Both the position numbers and the translations under genes were made by a program. From NCBI GenBank assembly GCA_947598455.1, contig CANQFI010000062.1, forward strand, positions 1 through 9,799: a DNA stretch of 9,799 nt, in the 5' to 3' direction. Position 1 is the first letter of the stretch, and the number at the start of each line of letters is the position of its first letter. The notes below the pieces were generated by a model that saw only the letters and a program-made list of their open reading frames with translations, was not told the origin of the DNA and searched no databases. This DNA comes from an uncultured Bacilli bacterium (GTDB taxonomy: Bacteria > Bacillota_I > Bacilli_A > RF39 > UBA660). This document shows, in pieces, positions 1 through 8,300 of this stretch.

Positions 1-53
1 TCTGTATTTATTATATCTAGTATTGTCTTGTTTTTTTTCTTACTTTTTCCCAT
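1..53 (-). CDS. 5' end of an unidentified gene, cut by the window edge
   Basis: An ATG at 53-51 on the minus strand opens a frame that stays open to the window edge and reads MGKSKKKNKTILDIINT. Only 17 residues are visible, so no family can be named. The start is lysine-rich and then turns hydrophobic, as is common before a signal or membrane segment, but too little is present to claim one. The support is mostly positional. A consensus promoter lies directly upstream (84-113), and AAAGGG at 67-72 could serve as ribosome binding site, although its 13-nt spacing to the ATG is long. The predicted 5' UTR is only about 25 nt. If real, expression would depend on the promoter with the G8 spacer. Confidence 0.4.
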   Translation of the reverse strand, partial: MGKSKKKNKTILDIINT

Positions 54-83
54 AATATCTATACAACCCTTTACTATAAGAAA

Positions 84-113
84 ATTATACCCCCCCCGGT
101 CAATACTTGTCAA
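84..113 (-). promoter_or_regulatory. Strong sigma-A-type promoter with a G8 tract in its spacer
   Basis: On the minus strand a perfect -35 TTGACA (113-108) is followed after 18 bp by a perfect -10 TATAAT (89-84). The -10-proximal half of the spacer is a run of eight Gs (90-97), which stands out in such AT-rich DNA. The promoter reads leftwards into the partial gene at 1-53. Spacer length affects sigma-70-type promoter strength, with 17 bp usually best, so gain or loss of a G by slippage would change output. The boxes are seen directly; the switching role is inference. Confidence 0.75.
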
Positions 114-246
114 TTGTCGATTGCACTTCAAAATATTAATTTTTTTGTTTCCTTGTAGAAAAAGGAAATGTAAAATTATTAAAACTGGTTGTGATAATAA
201 AAATCTATCTACCAAATAAAAATTGAAAATAAGCATTTATTGATAA
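114..246. other. AT-rich intergenic stretch with no recognisable gene
   Basis: This stretch lies between the left-edge promoter and the first recognisable part of the transposase remnant. I see no convincing coding frame in it. A short inverted repeat, TTTCCTT with AAGGAAA around 150-170, has a T run only on its upstream side on the plus strand, so it does not look like a normal terminator in either direction. The stretch may include eroded ends of the adjacent insertion sequence, but no terminal inverted repeat could be identified. Confidence 0.4.
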
Positions 247-727
247 GTCTGTTACTACTTTAATAAAGGTTATTTAACTACTTCTAGAATGGATTTAATA
301 TATGCAGTTAAATATAAAAAAGAAAACATAATAAAAAGTATGACTACTCTAACAATAAAATTGATAGAATTGGTCATACCTACATTGACTATCTATCTTT
401 TTTTACATAGCAATCCTAGAATCTACGTATGGCAACTAGATTTTCTTGGGTCTATAAAAACAGATAGTAAAAAATATTTCATTATTAATTCTTCCTAATT
501 TGCAATTTCCTTTATTAGATATTATTAGGATCCAAAAAATTCAAAAAGGTTGGAGATTTTTTCGATAGATTAGAAGAAAAAATCGGAACTGAAAATTTTA
601 TTAGATTAATTCTAGCGATACTTACTGATCGAGGTTCGTGTTTTAATGATATTGAATGTATTTGTTTTTCTAAAATATTGATGAAGAAAGATGTAAAATC
701 TTTTATTGTGATTCTTACGTAAAATAG
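247..727 (+). pseudogene. Decayed IS30-family transposase remnant, frameshifted and truncated at both ends
   Basis: Pieces of an IS30-like DDE transposase appear in order but in different frames. At 259-327 the pattern NKGYLT...MDLIYAVKYKK matches the segment before the catalytic domain. At 363-404 a second frame gives DRIGHTYIDYLSFF, then stops. At 403-495 the frame of 289-498 gives NPRIYVWQLDFLG, matching the region of the first catalytic Asp (WQxD). After stops near 486 and 516, another frame (519-673) gives KKVGDFFDRLEEKIG and then AILTDRGS, the second catalytic Asp. A last shift gives RCKIFYCDSY (689-718), the conserved IFYCD block, ending at TAG 725-727. The N-terminal helix-turn-helix and the segment with the catalytic Glu are missing. 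At least three frame changes plus internal stops make it nonfunctional. The assignment rests on motif recognition without alignment. Confidence 0.8.
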
Positions 728-730
728 TCT

Positions 731-766
731 AAAATGTGAAATAATATTTATTTCACATTTTTATTT
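731..766. terminator. Bidirectional intrinsic terminator downstream of fic
   Basis: A near-perfect inverted repeat pairs AAAATGTGAAATAA (731-744) with TTATTTCACATTTT (748-761). On the plus strand it is followed by a T-rich stretch; on the minus strand the T run is mostly inside the 3' arm. The fic stop codon TGA (755-753) lies inside the stem. It can end fic transcription and shield fic from any read-through from the transposase remnant. The stem is AT-rich, so it may be only moderately strong. Confidence 0.7.
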
Positions 767-1412
767 CGTTTTCATTGGTAACTTCAATAGGAGTTAAAGC
801 TTTTAAGAATTCTTCTTCGATTGGACCACGAAAAGCACGAGCTAAGACCATAGCTTGGTTTATTTTTTCACCATCCATTACCGTAAAATCTAATTCTAAA
901 GGTCCGGTTGGTAAGGAAGGAGTTTTTTCTTCAACAAACTCTCTTAGAAATTCTCTAATAGCTCGGCCATTACCTTCTCTAAATGGATGAATATTTAACA
1001 AATAAACATAGTATGCTGCTAAAAATGAGGCAAGTTCTGGCAAATAAAAAACTTTTTTTATTTCTTCATTCATCATTTTTAAATCTTCTTCAAGATATTC
1101 ATCAATCATTTCGACTGCGGCAAAATAAGAATGATTTTTGGACATATATACTGTACGATACTCCCCTGCCCAATCATATAGATCAGAAAAGATATAACGA
1201 TGAATATCACGTAAATGTTTTTTATCAAATGGCCCCTTAATAGGATGTTCATACAAGTCAACTAATTTTTCAAAAGAAATTTCAGCTTCTTTTTCTTTCA
1301 ATTCTTCATAATCGGTAATACCTAATTTATTTTTTAAAGTATTTGTACCAGGATATAAATATTCTTCCCATAAACGAAGATATTCTTCAGAAAATTCACC
1401 TTTTGTTTCCAA
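753..1412 (-). CDS. Fic-domain protein, probable AMP-transferase (toxin-like)
   Basis: Fic enzymes usually transfer AMP from ATP to a Ser, Thr or Tyr of a target protein. The full active-site motif HPFREGNGRAIR is at about residues 142-153, with catalytic His142, the acidic Glu and GNGR anion-binding loop, and the second Arg that inhibitory helices normally engage. Upstream are the typical N-terminal pattern YPGTNTLKNKLG, the WAGEYRTV segment and the flap region around YFAAVE. At 219 residues it is a compact single-domain Fic protein. No clear [S/T]xxxE[G/N] inhibitory motif is seen inside it, which points to a class I arrangement with a separate antitoxin. I chose TTG at 1412-1410 because AGAGGTGG lies 5 nt upstream; the GTG at 1421 is itself part of that Shine-Dalgarno sequence. 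The gene overlaps the upstream small gene by 17 nt, suggesting coupled translation. The target is unknown. Confidence 0.88.
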   Translation of the reverse strand: METKGEFSEEYLRLWEEYLYPGTNTLKNKLGITDYEELKEKEAEISFEKLVDLYEHPIKGPFDKKHLRDIHRYIFSDLYDWAGEYRTVYMSKNHSYFAAVEMIDEYLEEDLKMMNEEIKKVFYLPELASFLAAYYVYLLNIHPFREGNGRAIREFLREFVEEKTPSLPTGPLELDFTVMDGEKINQAMVLARAFRGPIEEEFLKALTPIEVTNENEIKM

Positions 1413-1572
1413 TATTACCACCTCTTTTTAAGACTAATTTAAGGGTTGATGGAGGTTTAAGATTATTTTTTTGACGATAACTAGCTAGATAATCTTGTTT
1501 AAGATAAATACGATCTATTTGTAAACTTGCTAGAACTTGAGCAATTGCTTTTTCTTTTTTCGTGTTTTCCAT
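1396..1572 (-). CDS. Small antitoxin-like protein paired with Fic (VbhA-like position)
   Basis: This 58-residue basic protein (MENTKKEKAIAQVLASL...) is encoded just upstream of fic and overlaps it, the arrangement of class I Fic modules, in which a small antitoxin of VbhA type blocks ATP binding in the Fic active site. The known inhibitory motif is [S/T]xxxE[G/N]. Here residues 16-21 read SLQIDR, preserving the Ser and an acidic residue at the right spacing but with Asp for Glu and Arg for Gly/Asn. The preceding AIAQVLASLQI looks like the amphipathic inhibitory helix. ATG 1572 was chosen over ATG 1581 because GGAGA lies about 9 nt before it, while the upstream ATG abuts that site. The antitoxin role is inferred from position and this weak motif; a non-inhibitory partner is possible. 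Confidence 0.62.
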   Translation of the reverse strand: MENTKKEKAIAQVLASLQIDRIYLKQDYLASYRQKNNLKPPSTLKLVLKRGGNIGNKR

Positions 1573-1611
1573 ATCAACCATTCTCCAACTTCATTTTAGC
1601 ACTCTAAAAAT

Positions 1612-1620
1612 ATTATAGCA
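1612..1620 (-). promoter_or_regulatory. Extended -10 promoter of the antitoxin-fic pair
   Basis: On the minus strand TGCTATAAT forms an extended -10 (TG at 1620-1619, TATAAT at 1617-1612). No good -35 is visible at 16-18 bp; extended -10 promoters often tolerate this. The start of transcription would fall near 1604, giving a leader of about 32 nt. It lies just beyond the rpoC terminator, so the module is transcribed independently of rpoBC. Confidence 0.65.
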
Positions 1621-1636
1621 ATATGATTTTGACATA

Positions 1637-1664
1637 GAAAAAGATGTAATTTCTTACATCTTTT
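1637..1664 (-). terminator. Intrinsic terminator of the rpoB-rpoC operon
   Basis: On the minus strand an 11-bp stem AAAAGATGTAA / TTACATCTTTT (1664-1654 with 1649-1639) encloses a GAAA tetraloop, followed by a T run ending at 1638. The first As of the stem belong to the rpoC stop codon TAA (1665-1663), so the terminator starts inside the gene. The stem is AT-rich, but the GAAA loop stabilises it. Confidence 0.78.
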
Positions 1665-4600
1665 AATTTAATTGTTCAGCTAAATCTTTTTCAACAGATG
1701 CTTGATACTCTACTTCAGCAGCTTCCATTTTTATATCAGCGTCATCCATAAATTGTTCTTCTAAGAATTCGCTTGGTTCATCACTCATAAATTCTTTTTC
1801 AAGAATCATTTCAATATTACTGTATTGTTTAGCTCCAGTACCAGCTGGAATTAACTTACCAATAATAACGTTTTCTTTTAGACCACGTAATTCATCAGTT
1901 TTACCTTTAATTGCAGCATCAGTAAGAACTCTTGTAGTTTCTTGGAATGAAGCCGCAGATAACCAAGAATCTGTTTCTAATGATGATTTAGTAATACCAA
2001 GCATTACTGGACGACCAGTTGCTGGAACACCACCAGATAAAATAACTGGTTTATTTGCTTCATTGAAATCATGAAGTGATACTGACAATCCTTCAACAAG
2101 ACCAGTATCTCCACCATCAACAATTTTCATTTTAGAAATCATTCGACGAACGATAACTTCAATATGTTTATCAGAAATATCAACACCTTGTGATTTATAA
2201 ACTTTTTGAATTTCTTTTAGAATATAGCTTTCTGCTGTAATTGGGTCAGTAACAGCTAATAGTTCTTTAGGACTTACTGATCCTTCAGTTAATTGCTCAC
2301 CTGCTACAACTTCTTGACCAATTTCAACACGAACTTTAGCATTATATAAAGTTGTATGTTCACGAGATTCAACATCGTTTTCAACAACAATTTTGTGTTT
2401 GCCGTTAATATTTTCAATACTAACTACTTTTCCAGCTATTTCAGAAATTGTAGCTTTAGCTTTAGGGTTACGAGCTTCGAATAATTCTTCAACACGTGGA
2501 AGACCTTGAGTGATATCGGCATCACCACCATGCGCAACACCTCCTGAATGGAATGTACGCATTGTAAGTTGTGTACCAGGTTCACCAATTGATTGAGCAG
2601 CCATAACACCGACAGCTTCACCAGTTTCAACAATATTACCAGTAGCTAAGTTACGGCCATAACATTTTTGACATACACCATATTGGCTCTTACATGTTAA
2701 AGCACTTCTTATTTCAACTTTTTTGATGCCAGCCTTAACAATTTTCTTAGCTATATTTTCATTAATTAATTCATTTTTATCAATAATTAGTTCTTTAGTT
2801 TCTGGATTGATAACTTTAGTAGCAGTAAATCTACCTACAATACGATCTTCTAAAGATTCAATTACTGTACCTACTTTTTCATCAATGAAGTCACTGACTT
2901 CAATACCAGAGATTGCACCACAATCTTCTTCTTTAACAATGATATCTTGAGCTACATCAACTAAACGACGAGTCATATATCCAGAGTCAGCAGTACGTAA
3001 GGCAGTATCGGCAGAACCTTTACGAGCACCATGGGTACTTAAGAAGAATTCAGATACGTTTAATCCTTCAATGAAGTTAGACTTAATTGGGATTTCAACT
3101 GGTTGACCATTTGGTTTAGCCATTAAACCACGCATACCAGCAAGTTGAGTAAAGTTTCCAGCGTTACCACGGGCTCCAGAATTCATCATCATGAAGATTG
3201 GGTTTTTATGGTCGCCATCAGAAATTTGTTTTAATTCTTCCTCAACATCATCTTTAGTATTATTCCATACTTGAATAACATTATTAAATCTTTCTTCTTC
3301 AGTTATTAAACCTCTTTGATATTGTTTATTAATTTTATCAACTTTAGCTTGACCTTCTTCAATTTTATCGTTTTTATCTTTAGCTTCAACGATATCAAAA
3401 GCTGAAACTGTGATACCAGCGATAGTTGAATATTTGAAGCCTAAATCTTTCATAGCATCTAGAACTGCTGATGTTTCAGTAGTTTTATAACGTTTAAAGA
3501 TTTGAGCAATTATTTGTGATAAGTTTTTCTTTACAAACGGAGTAACTGGTTCCATCTTAGCAATTTCTTCTTTTATATTTGTACCCATTGGTAAGAAGAA
3601 TTTGCTTGGAGTAATATTTTCAATATTTTCTTTACTTGCTTCATTAATATAAGGGAATGAATCAGGTAAGATTTCATTGAATATTAATTTACCAGCAGTA
3701 GTTACAAGATATTTGCTCTTTTGTTCATCAGTAAATAGTTTATATTTAAATGAACTAACAGGAACAGCAATTCTTGTATGAAGAGTTATTTCTCTTCTTT
3801 CATAAGCCATTATGGCTTCATTAGAATTTTTATATACTTTACCTTCGTTTTCTTCACCAGGTTCTTCAATAGATAGATAGTAATTACCTAATACCATATC
3901 CTGTGATGGTGTAACGATTGGTTTACCAGATTTTGGATCTAGGATGTTTTGAGCACCTAACATTAGAAGGCGAGCTTCAGCTTTAGCTTCTTCAGATAAA
4001 GGTACGTGAACAGCCATTTGATCACCATCGAAATCGGCATTGAATCCTGTACAAACTAATGGGTGTAAACGAATAGCTTTACCACCAACTAATTTTGGTT
4101 CGAAAGCTTGAATACCTAATCTGTGTAATGTAGGAGCACGGTTTAACATTACTGGATGTTCTGTAATGCAATCTTCTACTACATCCCATACACATTCATC
4201 ACGACTTTCAATTAGTTTTTTAGCTCCTTTAATATTGTGAGCTAAACCTCTTTCAACTAGGCCATGAATAACGTGTGGTTTAAATAGCTCTAGAGCCATT
4301 TCTTTTGGAATACCACATTGATACATCTTTAAGTTTGGTCCAACACAGATAACTGAACGACCTGAGTAGTCAACACGTTTACCAAGTAAGTTTTGACGGA
4401 AACGACCTTGTTTACCTTTTAACATACTTGATAAAGATTTAAGTGGACGGTTACCAGCAGCAGTAATACTACGACCACGACGACCATTATCAAATAATGA
4501 GTCAACAGCTTCTTGTAACATACGTTTTTCGTTTTGAACGATAATTGTTGGAGCATTAAGCTCTAATAATTTTTTCAAACGATTATTTCTATTAATAATT

Positions 4601-5379
4601 CTTCTGTATAAATCATTTAAGTCAGAAGTAGCAAAACGACCACCATCTAATTGAATCATAGGTCTAATATCTGGAGGTATTACAGGAAGAGCTTCAAGAA
4701 TCATCCATTCAGGTTTATTACCAGATTCTTCAAATGCTACTAAGCAATCTAAACGTTTTACTAAACGAATACGTTTTTGACCAGTAGTATTTTCTAATTC
4801 TTCTCTTAATTTAGCAACTTCTTCAGATACATTAACTTCTTTTAATAGTTCTTGAATGGCTTCAGCACCCATACCAACTTTGAATGTGTTACCATATTTT
4901 TCATAGTAAGCACGATATTCTTTGTCAGATAGAGTTTGTTTTTTCTCTAAAGGAGCTTGACCTGGATCAATTACTACATAACTTACAAAGTATAATACTT
5001 CTTCTAAGTCACGTGGAGACATATCTAGAACTAAGCCCATCTTAGATGGTACACCTTTAAAGAACCAAATATGTGAACATGGAGAAGCTAGTTCAATGTG
5101 TCCCATACGTTCACGTCTAACTTTTGAACTAGTAACTTCTACTCCACATCTATCACAAATAACATTTTTATATCTTAATCTCTTGTATTTACCACAAGAA
5201 CATTCATAGTCTTTTGATGGACCAAAGATTTTTTCACAGAACAATCCATCACGTTCAGGTTTTAATGTACGATAATTAATTGTTTCTGGTTTTTTTACTT
5301 CGCCGTAAGACCAACTTCTAATTTTTTCAGGAGATGCAATTCCTATTTTGATACCTTTAAAGCTATTAGCATCTATCAT
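1663..5379 (-). CDS. rpoC: DNA-directed RNA polymerase subunit beta'
   Basis: This is the beta' subunit, which forms the active centre and clamp of RNA polymerase with beta, alpha and sigma. At 1238 residues it is slightly longer than the B. subtilis protein. Visible landmarks, in order: the N-terminal zinc site (Cys60, 62, 75, 78); the lid/rudder region with the [12 protein letters not shown] motif near 333-344; the NADFDGDQ motif at 447-454, whose Asp449, 451 and 453 hold the catalytic Mg2+; the F-loop around 735-760; the bridge helix around 769-812 ([20 protein letters not shown]); a second zinc site (Cys820, 896, 903, 906); and the trigger loop near 932-949 ([16 protein letters not shown]). 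The last 40 or so residues form an acidic tail beyond the conserved end. Translation starts at ATG 5379, overlapping the rpoB stop as ATGA, preceded by AGGAAGGTGA. No key residue is missing. Confidence 0.99.
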   Translation of the reverse strand: MIDANSFKGIKIGIASPEKIRSWSYGEVKKPETINYRTLKPERDGLFCEKIFGPSKDYECSCGKYKRLRYKNVICDRCGVEVTSSKVRRERMGHIELASPCSHIWFFKGVPSKMGLVLDMSPRDLEEVLYFVSYVVIDPGQAPLEKKQTLSDKEYRAYYEKYGNTFKVGMGAEAIQELLKEVNVSEEVAKLREELENTTGQKRIRLVKRLDCLVAFEESGNKPEWMILEALPVIPPDIRPMIQLDGGRFATSDLNDLYRRIINRNNRLKKLLELNAPTIIVQNEKRMLQEAVDSLFDNGRRGRSITAAGNRPLKSLSSMLKGKQGRFRQNLLGKRVDYSGRSVICVGPNLKMYQCGIPKEMALELFKPHVIHGLVERGLAHNIKGAKKLIESRDECVWDVVEDCITEHPVMLNRAPTLHRLGIQAFEPKLVGGKAIRLHPLVCTGFNADFDGDQMAVHVPLSEEAKAEARLLMLGAQNILDPKSGKPIVTPSQDMVLGNYYLSIEEPGEENEGKVYKNSNEAIMAYERREITLHTRIAVPVSSFKYKLFTDEQKSKYLVTTAGKLIFNEILPDSFPYINEASKENIENITPSKFFLPMGTNIKEEIAKMEPVTPFVKKNLSQIIAQIFKRYKTTETSAVLDAMKDLGFKYSTIAGITVSAFDIVEAKDKNDKIEEGQAKVDKINKQYQRGLITEEERFNNVIQVWNNTKDDVEEELKQISDGDHKNPIFMMMNSGARGNAGNFTQLAGMRGLMAKPNGQPVEIPIKSNFIEGLNVSEFFLSTHGARKGSADTALRTADSGYMTRRLVDVAQDIIVKEEDCGAISGIEVSDFIDEKVGTVIESLEDRIVGRFTATKVINPETKELIIDKNELINENIAKKIVKAGIKKVEIRSALTCKSQYGVCQKCYGRNLATGNIVETGEAVGVMAAQSIGEPGTQLTMRTFHSGGVAHGGDADITQGLPRVEELFEARNPKAKATISEIAGKVVSIENINGKHKIVVENDVESREHTTLYNAKVRVEIGQEVVAGEQLTEGSVSPKELLAVTDPITAESYILKEIQKVYKSQGVDISDKHIEVIVRRMISKMKIVDGGDTGLVEGLSVSLHDFNEANKPVILSGGVPATGRPVMLGITKSSLETDSWLSAASFQETTRVLTDAAIKGKTDELRGLKENVIIGKLIPAGTGAKQYSNIEMILEKEFMSDEPSEFLEEQFMDDADIKMEAAEVEYQASVEKDLAEQLN

Positions 5380-8300
5380 AGATTTTCACCTTCCTCTTCT
5401 ACTACTTCGTCTCCAGGATATTCGATGTCATCTAAACTTTCTTCAAATTCATCTTCATCTTCTTCTGGATTATATTCTTCTGTAGGTTCTTCTGGTTCTG
5501 GAATTTCGTCAAATTCCTTACCAATTTCATTTACAGTAACTGTTTCTTCTTCATCTTCATGTTCTAAGTCTTGAATATCTACTAGTTCATCATTTTGATT
5601 AATGATTTGAATATCTAAACCTAGAGCTTGGAATTCTTTTAATAATACACGGAAGCTTTCTGGAATACCGGCTTGACTAATTGTTTTACCTTTAACCATT
5701 GCTTCGTATATCTTAACACGGCCAACAACGTCATCTGATTTAACAGTTAAGATTTCTTGTAGAACATGGGCAGCACCATAAGCATATAGTGCCCAAACTT
5801 CCATTTCACCAAATCTTTGACCACCGAATTGAGCTTTACCACCAAGTGGTTGTTGAGTAACCATTGAGTATGGACCAGTTGAACGAGCATGTAATTTATC
5901 ATCAACCATGTGGTGAAGTTTAATCATGTACATAACACCAACTGAAACTCTATTTTCGAATGGTTCACCAGTACGACCATTATATAATATAGTTTTACCA
6001 TCTGGATCAATACCAGCATCTTTTAATTCAGCACTGATATCATCCATTGTAGCACCATCAAAGACTGGTGTTGCATAATGTAATCCTAATTTTTTACCAG
6101 CCATTCCTAAATGTAATTCTAGGATCTGACCAATGTTCATACGAGATGGAACACCTTGTGGATTTAAAACGATATCTACTGGAGTACCATCTGGTAAGTA
6201 TGGCATATCCTCTTCTGGTAAGATAAGAGAGATAACACCTTTGTTACCATGACGGCCAGACATTTTATCACCGACTTGAATTTTTCTTTTTTGAATAATG
6301 TATACACGAACAACCTTAGAAACACCAGCAGGTAATTCATCAGAGTTTTCTTTTGTATATATTTTAACATCGTGAACAATTCCACCTGCTCCATGGTCTA
6401 CTCTTAATGAAGTATCTCTTACTTCACGAGTTTTTTCACCAAAGATAGCATGTAATAATTTTTCTTCACTAGTTAATTCTTGAACACCTTTTGGTGTTAC
6501 TTTACCAACTAAGATATCACCATCTTTAACTTCAGTACCAATTCTTACGATACCATTAGCATCAAGATTTTTACGAGCATCTTCACCAACATTTGGAATA
6601 TCTCTAGTGATTTCTTCTGGACCTAATTTAGTATCACGACAATCAATGTCATAATGTTCAATATGTAGAGATGTATAAACATCTTCTTTGACTAATCTTT
6701 CATTTAAAACAACAGCATCTTCATAGTTATATCCATTACAAGTCATAAAGGCAATTAACATATTTTTACCTAAAGCTAATTCACCATTATCTGTTGATGG
6801 ACCATCAGCGATAACTTCACCACGATGAACTTTATCACCTTTTTTAACTAATGGATGATGATTAATATTAGAAGCATCATTACTTCTTTCGAAGTTAGCT
6901 AAATAATATGTATCTTCACCACCCGCTGTTTTAACAAGAATTTTTTTGCCATCAGCGTATTCAACAACACCATCGGCTTTACAAACGATAGTTGAGCCTG
7001 AATCACGGGCTGCAATATATTCCATACCTGTTCCAACAATTGGAGCTTCTGTTGTTAGTAGAGGAACAGCTTGACGTTGCATGTTGGCACCCATTAAGGC
7101 ACGAGTTGCGTCGTCATGTTCTAGGAATGGAATACAACTTGTTGTAATTGATACGATTTGGTTAGGAGCGACATCAACAAAGTTGACTTTTTCCTTTTCA
7201 ATCATAACAGTATCACCATTTAAACGTGCGATAACTTTATCATCAACGATTTTATTGTCTTCATCTATATTTAAAGTAGCTTGAGAAATATAGTAATCAG
7301 CTTCTTCATCAGCTGTTAGATATACTATTTCATCAGTTAATTTTGTATCAACAACTTTACGATATGGAGTCATTATGAAACCATATTCATTAATTTTAGC
7401 ATATGAAGCAAGTGAAGTGATAAGACCGATGTTTTGTCCTTCTGGTGATTCAATAGGACAAATACGACCATAGTGACTTGGGTTAACGTCACGAACTTCC
7501 ATTCCTGCTCTTTCTCTTGAAAGACCACCTGGACCTAAGCAAGATAGACGACGCTTATCTGTTAATTCAGCAATTGGATTTATTTGATCCATGAATTTTG
7601 ATAATTGTGAACTACCAAAGAATTCTTTTAAGCAGGCAGTAACAGGACGAATGTTAATTAAAGTTTTAGGAGTAACTGTTTCAATTTCTTGAGTAGTCAT
7701 TCTTTCTCTAATAACTCTTTCCATACGAGACATACCTACACGGAATTGAGTTTGGATTAATTCACCAACTTGACGAACACGTCTATTTCCTAAATGGTCA
7801 ATTTCATCATCATAACCAATACCATATTGTAAATTTAAGTAATATGATATTGAGGCATAAATATCAGAAATAGTTAAACGACGTGAATCAATAGTTTGAT
7901 CATTACCGATAATTCTATGGATAATTGTTTCATCATCTTTATCATATACTTTGATTTCTTGAACTTTATTATATTCATCTAATTCTTCGTTTATAGTTAC
8001 TTCATGTACACCATAACCAGCTTCAAATAGTGGACGAATGCTTTCAAGAATATCTTTTGTTATAATTGTTCCTTCTGGAACGATAACATTTTTACCATCT
8101 TTAATAGGTTCAGCAATTTTTTGATTTAGTAAACGTTCTAAGACATTTAGTTTCTTATTAAATTTGTAACGACCAACTTTTTGTAAGTCATAACGGAATT
8201 TATCAAAGAATCTTGTAATTAGTTGGTTCTTAGCTGAATCAAGAGTTGCTGGTTCCCCTGGTCTTAATTTTTCATAAATTTCAATTAAGGCTTCATCAGT

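Noticed and set aside
148..172. Inverted repeat TTTCCTT / AAGGAAA as a terminator
   Set aside because: No T run follows the stem in either direction; the T run lies on the upstream side on the plus strand.
28..219. A 63-residue plus-strand ORF near the left edge
   Set aside because: It runs antisense through the G8-spacer promoter, has no ribosome binding site and no recognisable domain.
3..250. Invertible promoter element
   Set aside because: I found no flanking inverted repeats long enough to support site-specific inversion around the left-edge promoter; slippage in the G tract is the better hypothesis.
289..498. A 69-residue plus-strand ORF as a real small protein
   Set aside because: It covers one readable frame of the IS30 transposase remnant; neighbouring transposase blocks continue in other frames on both sides.
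775..1240. Plus-strand ORFs opposite fic
   Set aside because: They are antisense shadows of a gene with a complete Fic active-site motif and have no ribosome binding site.
2436..2950. Extra ORFs within rpoC on either strand
   Set aside because: They are frame shadows of the highly conserved beta' coding sequence, which is uninterrupted there.
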